64,000 nt of DNA from Myxococcota bacterium (lineage in GTDB: Bacteria; Myxococcota_A; UBA796; JAJRTE01): assembly GCA_024278455.1 (NCBI GenBank), contig JAJRTE010000298.1, positions 25,792-89,791 on the forward strand, in the 5' to 3' direction. The notes beneath the pieces are model-generated. The model was given only the letters and a program-made list of their open reading frames with translations, was not told the origin of the DNA and did no database searches. This document shows positions 27,194 through 36,300 of the stretch, one piece after another (positions within the stretch are counted from its first letter, which is position 1; every line of letters starts with the position of its first letter). A program made the translations under genes and the position numbers.

Positions 27194-28219
27194 ATGCCAC
27201 GTGATCCGATCGCCGTCGCCGGCAGTGGCACCTGGGGTGTCACGCTGGCCCAACTGGCCACGTTCAACCAGGCTCGAGTCCGCATGTGGACGGGAGACGC
27301 CCCGTTGCGCGGGAGGGTGCCCGGCAGGACACTCTCGAGTGCCATGGACGCCCACTGGGGTCCCGGCCGCGTGGAACCGTGCGACGACCTGGAAACCGTT
27401 GTCCGGGGTGCCGGCACGATCCTGGTCGTCATCCCGACGCGCCTGTTCCGAACCGTGGCCCGCCGCCTGGGCGATTTCGTCGAGGGAGACCAGGCGGTGG
27501 TCTCATGCGCCAAGGGTCTCGAGGACCCGCACGGGACCCGCATGAGCGAAATCGTGGCCCAGGAGAGCTGTGCCCGGCTCATCGGAGCCCTTGGCGGGCC
27601 GGCGGATCACCTGGACCTCCGGCGAGGCGGGGTGGGTGCAGCAGTCATCGGAAGCCGGTTCTCGGCTGTGATTCGGCGGGTCCAACAGGGGCTCGAGAGC
27701 GAACGGCTTCGCGTGTTCGGCGATCACGACCTGCTCGGAGTGGAACTGGGCGGAGCACTGGCCAAGGTCCTGGGCTTGATGAATGGTATCGTGGAAGGGC
27801 TCGAGCTGGGCGCCAGCGTGAAAGCGGTGGTCGCAGACCGGGGCCTGGCCGAAATCTCCCGCATCGGCGAAGCCTGCGGCGCTCGCCGGGATACCTTCTC
27901 AGGCCTTGCCTGCCTCGGCGACATCGTGGCCGTGGCAGCCAGCGGACAGGGCCGGGACCACGATCTCGGACGGCGGCTGGGCACAGGAACCCCGGTGGCA
28001 CGGGCATTGGAGGTGGTCCAGGCCGCGGAGTCGGTCGCGACTGTCCGCATGGTCCTGAAGCTCGCTGACCGACACCATATTCGAGACATCCCCCTGTTCC
28101 GGGCCACCGCCTCGATCCTCTTTGACGGCACCTCTCCTCGAGCCATCGTCTCGGACCTGATGACACGGCCTGCAACGGAAGGGACGCGCACCACTTCCAG
28201 GCCACCTCGAGACCGGTGA
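27194..28219 (+). CDS. gpsA: GpsA-like NAD(P)-dependent glycerol-3-phosphate dehydrogenase, divergent active site
   Basis: A 341-residue enzyme that should make glycerol-3-phosphate for the acyltransferase before it. It has NAD(P) motif GSGTWG, the SCAKGLE block with the first conserved Lys, ELGGALAKVLG and RGLAEISRIGEACGA. In GpsA the last block is usually GALKN; here Ala replaces the catalytic Lys and a Lys sits one position later. The usual GPSFA is GPADH. It may be functional with a shifted Lys or serve another role. ATG 27194 is preferred over 27188 because AGGAG is six bases upstream. Confidence 0.84.
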   Translation: MPRDPIAVAGSGTWGVTLAQLATFNQARVRMWTGDAPLRGRVPGRTLSSAMDAHWGPGRVEPCDDLETVVRGAGTILVVIPTRLFRTVARRLGDFVEGDQAVVSCAKGLEDPHGTRMSEIVAQESCARLIGALGGPADHLDLRRGGVGAAVIGSRFSAVIRRVQQGLESERLRVFGDHDLLGVELGGALAKVLGLMNGIVEGLELGASVKAVVADRGLAEISRIGEACGARRDTFSGLACLGDIVAVAASGQGRDHDLGRRLGTGTPVARALEVVQAAESVATVRMVLKLADRHHIRDIPLFRATASILFDGTSPRAIVSDLMTRPATEGTRTTSRPPRDR

Positions 28220-28225
28220 CCCTAA

Positions 28226-28807
28226 TCATTGGGCGTGAACAGACCCGGTATCGATCTCTTCGCAGATGTAGGCCACGGTGGCCACGCAGGGAATGTCGTT
28301 CCACGCGAGTTCGGGGCACTCCGGACCGTTTTCGTAGTCCGCACTCCACCCGGTAACAGCGCAATCCTCGTCGCCCGCGTTGTTCGGTTCGTGGTCGCAC
28401 CAATGCGTGTACGAGACACGGTCGCCGTTCGACCATTCCCACGCGCCTTCGGACCGCAAGTCATTGAACCCGATGTAGGCGATGTATTCCGGGTTCCCCA
28501 TGTGGTTCTCAATCGGGGTCGCCTCCCCCCGAATGCTGTTCCACACCGCATCCACGAACGCCTGCTCCTCGGCGCTGTTGATGGCCACCAGATCCATCGG
28601 CGGGTTCTGCGTACCGCACGACCGCCGCGCGCTTTCCCAATCCTTTTCATCCCCAGGTTCGTAGCAAAACGCATACTGGTGGCCGGACCAGCTCTCCATG
28701 TGGCAGATGGTGTCCGGACACCTTTCCTCGCTGATTCCCAGAATCACGAGTGTCAACATGCCCGCCAGCACGGGAACGGCAGGCTTTCCGAAGCGCGACC
28801 TTCTCAC
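28226..28807 (-). CDS. Secreted C-type lectin-like protein
   Basis: A 193-residue exported protein with a signal peptide (1-28) and one C-type lectin domain. The Ca2+/sugar motifs are visible: HEPNN (EPN, the mannose-type signature) and WND, with flanking WSGHQYAFC, ESARRSC and YICEE supplying the disulfide Cys. The GTG at 28807 has GGAGGG eight bases upstream. It is convergent with gpsA and has no partner gene. It contains no CTCGAG, unlike most genes here, which fits acquisition. Likely an extracellular or surface adhesin. Confidence 0.85.
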   Translation of the reverse strand: MRRSRFGKPAVPVLAGMLTLVILGISEERCPDTICHMESWSGHQYAFCYEPGDEKDWESARRSCGTQNPPMDLVAINSAEEQAFVDAVWNSIRGEATPIENHMGNPEYIAYIGFNDLRSEGAWEWSNGDRVSYTHWCDHEPNNAGDEDCAVTGWSADYENGPECPELAWNDIPCVATVAYICEEIDTGSVHAQ

Positions 28808-29113
28808 GGTCTTCCCTCCACTGCGTTGTCGTTGGCGCTCCTCCCACTACGGCCGGAGCCGAAGTGCCCGGAACCGGCTCGCCGACCCAGGGCGATATCG
28901 CGCAACGCCAACACGCAACGCGCGTTTCCTCGCCGCCGTATACACCCATCTCGGCAAGCCGAAGCGGACGCGCCACACCATGCGTCGCGCCCACATCCAT
29001 CTCTCCTTCTGTCGCCTGGCGACCGATTCGGACAAGAAAACCTTCGCGGGACGCCTGAAGCGTCGGCAGCACGGCCTCCGCCGGGTGCCACGGTGTAGCC
29101 AGGCATCAACATG

Positions 29114-29143
29114 TTGACAGGAAGCCAGGCATGCCAGTATACT
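29114..29143 (+). promoter_or_regulatory. Near-consensus sigma-70 promoter of the DUF2169 module
   Basis: TTGACA (29114-29119), an 18-base spacer and TATACT (29138-29143): a perfect -35 and a 5-of-6 -10 in a GC-rich genome, facing the four-gene module that starts at 29439. Confidence 0.65.
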
Positions 29144-29146
29144 GGC
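29133..29146. promoter_or_regulatory. Perfect palindrome overlapping the -10
   Basis: GCCAGTATACTGGC is a perfect 14-base palindrome centred in the -10 of the module promoter, a classic place for a repressor operator. Eleven bases of it recur at 60899-60909 upstream of the zinc-ribbon/PEGA gene. Confidence 0.45.
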
Positions 29147-29438
29147 AACGTGGCAAAGCGAGCGGTCGCCGCTCGCTCACGCGCTCGCGCCATTCACTCA
29201 GCGTCTCGAGGCCCGGTCGGACGGATCGAGACCTCCCGCGGCACCTGCTGTCACGCGCCCCGATGGAACAGCCGAGGGGCCATCCTGCGCACCCGTATCC
29301 GACCGCTGCAGAAGCCACTATCCACGAACGACGAGGAGCCGCTGTCCGGCAGCGACCGGCGCCGCGGCACCCTGGCGCCGAGCAGCGTTCCGCACTCGTC
29401 GCGGAAGCCGCTCGAGGGCCTGTATCAAGGAGTCTTCG

Positions 29439-29870
29439 ATGACCTTGGGGGACGCAACGACGACACGCATTGCCCGCCGTGCAGTATCCCTGCAGCGCAT
29501 GGAACTGGCCGGCGCGCACCAGCTCGAAATCTCCACCGACGGACAGGCGCACGAACTGCGAATCACGGACCGCAACGGGGGACTCGGCATCACCATCAGT
29601 GTGCGGGAGGACGGTGTCATCCTCCACCTCGAGCGGGCCGACCTTGCCATCCGGGCCGATGGGAACCTGGAGCTTTCCGCCGAACGACTGCACCTTCACG
29701 GAAGGTCCGGCCTCGCCCTTTCCAGCGACGGCGACCTCGAGGTGGAAGCCTCTGGAGACATCACGAGCGCCGGCCGTATCCAGCACATCAAGGCGACCCG
29801 CGGGAACGTGAACGTGGAGGCCAACGACGACGTCCGGCTCGAGGGCGAGCGGGTGCGGCTGAACTGCTGA
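29439..29870 (+). CDS. VgrG C-terminal-like (beta-helix) protein of a type VI-like module
   Basis: A 143-residue protein rich in short alternating strands with repeated Asp/Gly and Glu/Leu turns (ELSAERLHLH, LALSSDGDLEVEASGDI, NVEANDDVRLEGERV). This resembles the stacked beta-helix at the tip end of VgrG spikes, but the gp27/gp5 body is missing. The ATG at 29439 has GGAG six bases upstream. As first gene of the module, it may be a stand-alone spike extension or adaptor for the DUF2169 partners. Confidence 0.62.
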   Translation: MTLGDATTTRIARRAVSLQRMELAGAHQLEISTDGQAHELRITDRNGGLGITISVREDGVILHLERADLAIRADGNLELSAERLHLHGRSGLALSSDGDLEVEASGDITSAGRIQHIKATRGNVNVEANDDVRLEGERVRLNC

Positions 29871-29968
29871 TCAGACCCGGCTGGTGGCCGATGTTCCGGC
29901 TTCCTGGGCGCTGCGAGCCTGCGCCCCGGGGGCAGCGCGGGCCACCCGCCGAAAGCGGAGAAAGGACG

Positions 29969-30937
29969 ATGAAGTTTGTCAACCACACGCCTTACCCGGC
30001 CATGCTGTTTCGCACCGCGATCGACGAGCACCGGACGGGCGCAGCGGCGTTGCTCCGTATCACCCATGCCCTGGTCCCGAACGGACTCGTGATTGCCGAG
30101 GAACACCCCTGGGGCCTCTCCATGGGTCCGTGGAAAGGGCCCCGAGGTCTCATGGAAGGCGACGCGGTTTTCTATCGCGGCGGCGTGGACCTGTTTCTCT
30201 GGGGACGAGCCCACGCGCCTCGAGGGCGTCGCGTCCAGCGCATGACCGTGTCGGTGGACATCGGCGACAGTTTCCATCGTGACATCGTTGTAATCGGCGA
30301 CCGGACGTGGTGCAGGAAGGGAGGATCGCTGTCGCCGGGGGAACCGGAGTGGTTCTCCAGCCTGTCACTCGGTCCCGAGAATGCCTACGGTGGCAAGGCG
30401 GAATGGGACGGACTCGAGCTGCCCTGGCAGGAGAACCCCGAAGGGAAGGGCTACTACCTGGAGGAGGACGCGGCGGAGGAGAGCCCCTTGCCGAACCTCG
30501 AGGAGCCGGATGCGCCCATCGTTCGATGGGACGACCGGCCGGACACCGTATTCCTCGGTCCGTGTCCGCCCCACGCGGCTTCGCGCTTCAAGGAGACGGT
30601 CGTGTTCGACGAGCAAGGGCGGCTGCGAGAGATTCGTCCCCGGTTCTTCAATGCGGCTCATCCGAAGATGGTTGCGAAGACGGTCGAACCCGGCGCCCTG
30701 GTCCGGCTGACGGGCGTATCGCCGGACGGGCCGGTGACCTTCCGCCTTCCCCAGACCGTGCCGATGGTCCGGCTGAGTTTCGACGAGGAGGTCCACGAGG
30801 TCCGTGCCCGAATCGACCAGGTGGGGATCGATCTCATCGACCGGAAGGTGTTCATCACCTGGCGATACCCGTTTCGCTATCATGTCCACCCACTTCAGAA
30901 GCGCAGGTGCGAAGTCCGGTATCCGGATCGCACCTGA
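29969..30937 (+). CDS. DUF2169 family protein (type VI effector-associated)
   Basis: A 322-residue soluble protein matching the DUF2169 pattern: an opening NHTPYPAMLF, a central WGRAHAPRG and an AYGGKAEWDG segment. Relatives are typically next to VgrG, PAAR or effector genes of type VI secretion loci and are thought to act as effector adaptors or chaperones. The ATG at 29969 follows GGAG/AAAGGA. A second DUF2169 gene lies three genes on. Confidence 0.78.
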   Translation: MKFVNHTPYPAMLFRTAIDEHRTGAAALLRITHALVPNGLVIAEEHPWGLSMGPWKGPRGLMEGDAVFYRGGVDLFLWGRAHAPRGRRVQRMTVSVDIGDSFHRDIVVIGDRTWCRKGGSLSPGEPEWFSSLSLGPENAYGGKAEWDGLELPWQENPEGKGYYLEEDAAEESPLPNLEEPDAPIVRWDDRPDTVFLGPCPPHAASRFKETVVFDEQGRLREIRPRFFNAAHPKMVAKTVEPGALVRLTGVSPDGPVTFRLPQTVPMVRLSFDEEVHEVRARIDQVGIDLIDRKVFITWRYPFRYHVHPLQKRRCEVRYPDRT

Positions 30938-30955
30938 CCCACGGAGGCTGTGCAG

Positions 30956-31888
30956 ATGGAATGCGCAATCCTGAAAGACTACGATCTCATGATCGGACTC
31001 GATCCACACGGCCTGTACCCGACGCTGTTGACCCCGGTGGCGACCGTGGCCATCGCCCATTTCGTCTCTGCGACCATTGGGTTGCACCTTGGTGTCATTC
31101 CCGCGGGGTCGAAAGATGAGCATGTCGACAACATGAGCGGCAAGACCATGGTTCGCGGCACGGACAGGGGGCCCTGGATCCCGCACATCCCGTTCGGCCC
31201 GAACGCCAAGGCCCCGCTGCTGATGCTCTCGAGTTCCTCCAAGACCTATTTCGGTGTCACCACGGTGGTGACGAAAAAAGGTCCCGTGGCGGTCGCCAGC
31301 TTCGTGATGGTCGGCCAGAATTTCAACTGCGCAGAAATGCCCCCCGCCATCAGCCTGAACACCCCCACCGGCCTCGTGTTCTCCCTTCCGAGTCTCAATT
31401 TCGCCGGGATGTCCTGGGGAGACGCGATCGCTGCTGGTCTGTTCATCGGGGTCGATCTCCTGACAGGGTGGGTCTCTTCCAAGGTGTGCGGCTACATCAA
31501 GGACAACGTCGTCGCGAAACTCGTCGTGCTCGTCGCGCTCGCGATTGCGACCACCGCGGTGTCGCTGCACGATCTCAAGAAAAGGAACCCAACATGGGAA
31601 GCTGCCGGAGCCGCCATCCTGGCGGGAGGCACGTTGTCGCTGATGACACTCGTCGGGGGCGGCAAAGAACTCAACGCCGCGGGCAAGGAATTCGTCGAGA
31701 GCGGGATTTCGACACTTGGAAAGGATCACGTGTCCAGTCTGACCAAGTTCGTCGTCAAGAAGATCTCCGGCGGTACCATCGAGACCGATCTGGGCGGTCT
31801 CGAGGAATACGCGACATCCGCCATCGGGTCCTACCTGAACGGAGCCGATCTGCCCAACTACGTCCAGCCCAAGCCGCCTGCGCAGTAG
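30956..31888 (+). CDS. Unknown protein of the DUF2169 module, membrane-spanning
   Basis: A 310-residue protein I cannot place. It is Gly/Thr/Ser rich with a repeated short loop (GLDPHGLYP, PWIPHIPFGPN) and a hydrophobic block with two likely membrane helices (about 160-205, DAIAAGLFIGVDLL and VVLVALAIATTAV). The C-terminal third is soluble. The ATG at 30956 has GGAGG eight bases upstream. Its place between two DUF2169 genes suggests a PAAR-like tip or an effector carrying a membrane domain; this is inference from context. Confidence 0.65.
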   Translation: MECAILKDYDLMIGLDPHGLYPTLLTPVATVAIAHFVSATIGLHLGVIPAGSKDEHVDNMSGKTMVRGTDRGPWIPHIPFGPNAKAPLLMLSSSSKTYFGVTTVVTKKGPVAVASFVMVGQNFNCAEMPPAISLNTPTGLVFSLPSLNFAGMSWGDAIAAGLFIGVDLLTGWVSSKVCGYIKDNVVAKLVVLVALAIATTAVSLHDLKKRNPTWEAAGAAILAGGTLSLMTLVGGGKELNAAGKEFVESGISTLGKDHVSSLTKFVVKKISGGTIETDLGGLEEYATSAIGSYLNGADLPNYVQPKPPAQ

Positions 31889-32035
31889 CCACGCACCGGC
31901 CGGCGGGAGGACGAAGGGGCCACGAACACATGTCGCCGGTTCGAGCCGGCGCCCGATCCACGCCATGGGTCTCGAACGGCGACGGGCGGGTCTGGCGCAA
32001 CCAAAATCCTGCACCACGAAAAGGGAGGAAACACG

Positions 32036-33193
32036 TTGCTGATCACACAGCCCTGCGATACGGTCAGGCAGCTCTCGGGCTTCGACACCGAGAACCGGCG
32101 CATTCTCTCCGTGCTGGCCAAGAGGACCTACGAGATCGGTGAGGACGGCCGGTGCCGGCCGGCGGACGACCAGGCGCCGCTGGTCCTGGACCCGGTGGAC
32201 CGGGAGGACAATCCGCGCATCCTGAAGGATGACAGCGACCTCTACCCCACCAAGCTCGCAACCGACGTGGTCATATTGGGCGCGGAAGCCCACGCCCCGG
32301 TGCCGGTCCGGCGCCTCGAGGTCTCGGTGACGGTTGGCCGGGTAAGAAGGAGGATCCAGGTGGCCGGAGACCGCCACTGCTACCGGACGCACGCGGGCCG
32401 CATCGCGTTCTCGAAGCCGAAACCATTCGATACCATGCCGTTGGGATACGACCGGGCTTACGGGGGCCAGGACGTGCTCGAGGCGGAACGGCTGGGCAAT
32501 CCGCTGGAGCCCCTCAAGGCGTTCCTGCCGGCCGAGTGGGATCTCGGCGACGCGGGTCCATGCCTGTACCCCAGGAACCCGGCCGGAGTCGGATACGTCG
32601 TTGCCCTGTCTCCGAAAACCCTCGAGACCGTCAGGCTTCCGAACGTGGAGGATCCCGAAGACCGGCTCACCCCGGAACGCCTGGTGGCAGGCAAGCCCGA
32701 ACACTGGCCACACATGCCGCTGCCAGCCGGGTTCGACTGGTATGGCTACGCCTGGTTCCCTCGCCTGGCCTATTTCGGCATCGTCCCCGAATTCGACACC
32801 GGGGGACAGGAGATCATGGAGGTCTCGAGGAGCTGGGCACCCGCCAATGTACTGGCCCCGCCGGGCCCGTCAGACCCGGTTTTCCCCTTCCGCTTCGCCG
32901 GCGGCGCACACCCGGGGCTCCAGTTCCCCTTTCTCGAGGGCAACGAGACCATCATACTGGAACATCTCGACAGGCGGGTGCGAAGGTTCCGGTTCCAGCT
33001 TCCGGGCGAGCGGCCCCGGATCTGGACGGACGGCCGGAAGGGGAAGCTCAACCCCACGACGCCGGTCATCCATACGGTCCGGATAGATCCAGCGGCCCGC
33101 CGCATCTCCCTGGTATGGCGCGGATCGGCGCCGGCCATCCGCGAGTATTTCCCGCAGGAACTCGAGACCATGCCTCTCAAGGTCGAGTGGTAG
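32036..33193 (+). CDS. DUF2169 family protein (second copy)
   Basis: A 385-residue paralogue of the gene at 29969 with the same core (GYDRAYGGQD, FPRLAYFGIVPEFDTGGQ, PLKVEW end). TTG 32036 is inferred as start because GGGAGG is seven or eight bases upstream and no better codon fits. Two divergent DUF2169 copies in one module suggest each serves a different partner. A possible terminator follows at 33202. Confidence 0.8.
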   Translation: MLITQPCDTVRQLSGFDTENRRILSVLAKRTYEIGEDGRCRPADDQAPLVLDPVDREDNPRILKDDSDLYPTKLATDVVILGAEAHAPVPVRRLEVSVTVGRVRRRIQVAGDRHCYRTHAGRIAFSKPKPFDTMPLGYDRAYGGQDVLEAERLGNPLEPLKAFLPAEWDLGDAGPCLYPRNPAGVGYVVALSPKTLETVRLPNVEDPEDRLTPERLVAGKPEHWPHMPLPAGFDWYGYAWFPRLAYFGIVPEFDTGGQEIMEVSRSWAPANVLAPPGPSDPVFPFRFAGGAHPGLQFPFLEGNETIILEHLDRRVRRFRFQLPGERPRIWTDGRKGKLNPTTPVIHTVRIDPAARRISLVWRGSAPAIREYFPQELETMPLKVEW

Positions 33194-33201
33194 CCCGGGA
33201 A

Positions 33202-33224
33202 TGGGGGGAAACGTGCGCCCCCCA
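33202..33224. terminator. Hairpin between convergent genes
   Basis: TGGGGGG, a nine-base loop and CCCCCCA form a perfect 7-bp stem just after the second DUF2169 gene and before the end of the opposing gene at 33325. Outer CCCGG/CCGGG arms could extend it. There is no T-run, so this is a candidate bidirectional terminator only. Confidence 0.4.
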
Positions 33225-33324
33225 GTGCCCCTACCGGGAACATGAATGCGGAAAGAACGAACGAAGAGGCACCTGCATCGCGGGAGCAGCCTGCCTGTGC
33301 ACCAGCCTCGAGCCCCACCTCACG

Positions 33325-36300
33325 TCAAGTGCCAGTGCTCTCCGTGCCCTGCTGCGCTGCTGGAGCGCCTCCCGACTCCGAGGAGGTTACGTCCCCGGCC
33401 GCGGCTCTCGGCTTGCGCGCCCGTTTGCGCGCCCGACGCTTGCGCTCCCCCCCGCCCTGCTCATCAGCAGGCCCCTCCCCGGTGGACGCACCGGACCCAT
33501 CGCCGGTCACGGAACCGGCCGTTGCAGGAGACTCGTCCCTCTTCCCCTCCTCCGCGGCAGCGGCGGCCGGTTCTTTCGCCGTCTGCACCGAGTCGGGAGC
33601 AGCCACCGACTCCTTTTCCTTCTCGTCCGCACGAGGAGGGGGTGCCTCCTCCGAAGATTTCGCCTTCGGCCTGCGGCCACGTTTCCGGGAACGCGATGTC
33701 TTCTTCTCTCCGACGGCAGCAGCCGCCTCCGCGGACGCTGCGGCCTCTTTCTTCTTGTCGGCAGCTCCTGCTTGCTCCTCCTCCGGCGCCCCCGTGCCGA
33801 GTTCGTTCTCCTTCTTCGCCTGTCGAGCTGGTGCCTCCTCCGGAGCCTTCGCCCTCGGCCTGCGACTGCGCTTCCGGGTTAGCCGCGTCCTCTCCTCCCT
33901 GTTCTCATCCGAACGCCTTGCCGTGACCGCGGTTTCTCCCTCCTCCCCGGCTCCCTCCGCCCCTCCTTCCACGGGGGGAGCTGTCTCCCGATCCTCCCGC
34001 CTTTCCGACGGTCGAGGAGGTGCACTCTGGGAAGACTTCGGCTTCCGGGTGCGCTTCCGAGCGCGCGATGCCTTCGAGCCATCGCCGGCAGCAGAAGGCT
34101 GCTTCTCGACCGGGGCCACGTCCTCCTTCTCGACCGGGGCCACATCCTCCTTCTCGACCGGGGCCACATCCTCCTTCTCGACCGGGGCCACATCCTCCTT
34201 CTCGACCGGGGCCACGTCCTCCTTCTCGACCGGGGCCACGTCCTCCTTCTCGACCGGGGCCACGTCCTCCTTCCCGGACGCGCCTGGTTCCTCCTCCTCT
34301 CGGACCTTCGCCCCGGGTCTCTCTGCTGCCTGCGTTGCCGGCACACCAGCGGCCGCCCGGCCGGCCCCGACGGCCTTTCGGCTGCGCCCGTGGGAGCGCG
34401 ACTTTCCGGCGGGTTCCTCCCTCTTGGTGTCCTGATCGACGCGATCGGCGCGATCGGCGCGATCAGCGCGATCGCTCTCTCGCGTCCGGGTCTCCGGCAA
34501 CTCGGTGTCTCGGGCCTTTCCGCGGGATGCCGCGCCTTCTCCCTCCCCCGCCGTCACGCGCCCGGGCTCCTGTGGCCGGGCGGCTTTTTCGCCCGAGCCG
34601 GTCGCAGCCGGCACCTTGCCGGTTCCAGTCTCTCGAGGCGCAGGAACCTCGGGCCGAGAGGTCGGCTCCGTGACCTTCCGGGGGTCCGCACGCCTGGCCG
34701 TGCTACGTCGTGAAGCTTCCGATCTCCGCGAAGCAGGTGCCTCGTCCTGGGCCACCGCGGCCTTGCCGGCGTCGGCCCGGACCCGTTCGCGACGCTCCAG
34801 GAGCCGTCTCAGCGCCTCCCGGCGCTCCTCGATCGAGGTGTGAGATCGACCGGCCACGGCCAACGATTCGAGCGCGGACATTTCGGAGACGGGACCGCTC
34901 GGCGCGCCACGTCGAGGCTCCCGGGTGGACGCGTCACGCCCGTTCCTACTTCCGGCAACACGGTGCCGGCCCCTGTCCGCCATTTCGGAACGCTCGCGCG
35001 GCCCACGACTTCGCGAGCGCCCGGTTTCCGGACGCTCCCGTCTCTGCTGTTCATCCCGGGATGTTGGAGACGCCGGAGAAGCGACAGGTTCGGCCGGTCC
35101 GACCCGGCGCGCCGGCTGCCGGCCGTGCGCCGGCCTGTCGGGCTGTTTCACGGAACTGACCGGCGTAGCGCCCCGCGGCTTTCTCCCGTGCGACGATTTC
35201 TCCTGGGCAGCCGGGGGCCGGGCGTCTGCCTCGGCCGGCGGTCTTGTCGTCTCCACCGGCCCTGGCTGGGCCTCGGCGACCTGCTTTGCCATCACCTCCG
35301 CCGGCGGTACCGGCTCGAGGCTCGGTTTCGGGCCGGGTTGCCTGGTCCCGGCGGACGGTTTTGTCGCCACTTTTCTGGGCGGAACAGCGATGTCCTCCCG
35401 CCCCCCCTTTTCTCCAGCCGGCTCCGGCGACGGGGATTCGGCCCTCTCGATGTGGAACGAGAAGGCCGGCTTCGGTTCCTCGCTGACCTTCCTCCCCTTC
35501 AGGCCGGGGAACAACGCATCGATGTCCTCCCGTCTCCCGGTGGCCATCGCCCGGGCAGCGACCCCGCCGGCCTCCACGCGCGGGCGCTCTTCATCGCCAC
35601 GTGCGGGCTCCGCGCCTGCCTTCGTTTTGCTTTTGGGCTCATCCTTCTTCCCGGTCTGGGCGTCCTTGGGCGGTGCACTGGACAAATCCGGGGCCGTGTT
35701 TCTCGAGGAGGATGCCGGCGGAGCAAAGTCCTTTCCCGGGAGCGGAGATGGCTCAGGAACGCGCGCTCGAGAGGCCTGCAAGGGCCTGGACTGCCGGCCA
35801 GGGCGAGGAAATGCTGCCCGCGGACTATCGACCGGCTCCCCGCGCGACGAAGAATGGGAGGGAACCCGGTCCTGGGAAAACCCCTCGAGCTTCGGTGCCT
35901 GCGCCAATCCGTGACCCCGTGCCGCAGTCCGGCCAGGGGCCATGGCGCGGGAGACGCGAGGGGTCGCCTTGCTCGCCCTGGCGCGGGAAGCTTCTGCAGG
36001 AACAGTCGTGGCGGCGCGGCGCGGCGTGTCTCCTGCCCCGGCGCTGGACACGACCGTCCTTCCGGCTGTGACCCGGGTATCCCGCGGCGAGCCACCACGT
36101 TCAGGCAAGCGCCCGGGTTTCGGGACCAGGGCGGGCGGTGGCAGAGCGTCCTTGGCGGCACCCGTGTCTTCTCCGGTCACGACCCGCCGAGCTATCTCTG
36201 CCTGGACCCGGGCATCTCGCGTCAACTCCTCGACGCCCTTGCGCGCGGCGCGCGCCATGCCGAGCTTCCGGCCCGTTTCGAACGACTCGAGCAGTCCGGC

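Larger units (their letters stand above)
28808..29438. other. Intergenic region with promoter of the DUF2169 module
   Basis: About 630 bases between the leftward lectin and the rightward four-gene module. It holds the promoter and palindrome at 29114-29146, then a leader of about 290 bases to the first gene. One Arg-rich open frame (29131-29442) overlaps the next start as ATGA, but its start is inside the -10 and its composition is not protein-like. I see nothing else. Confidence 0.5.

Noticed and set aside
28808..29100. Possible insertion sequence or small gene between lectin and promoter
   Set aside because: No inverted repeats, transposase motifs or ribosome sites were found; open frames are GC-driven.
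29131..29442. Arg-rich 103-codon ORF ending as ATGA over the module start
   Set aside because: Its start lies inside the -10 of the module promoter, there is no ribosome site and the composition is not protein-like.
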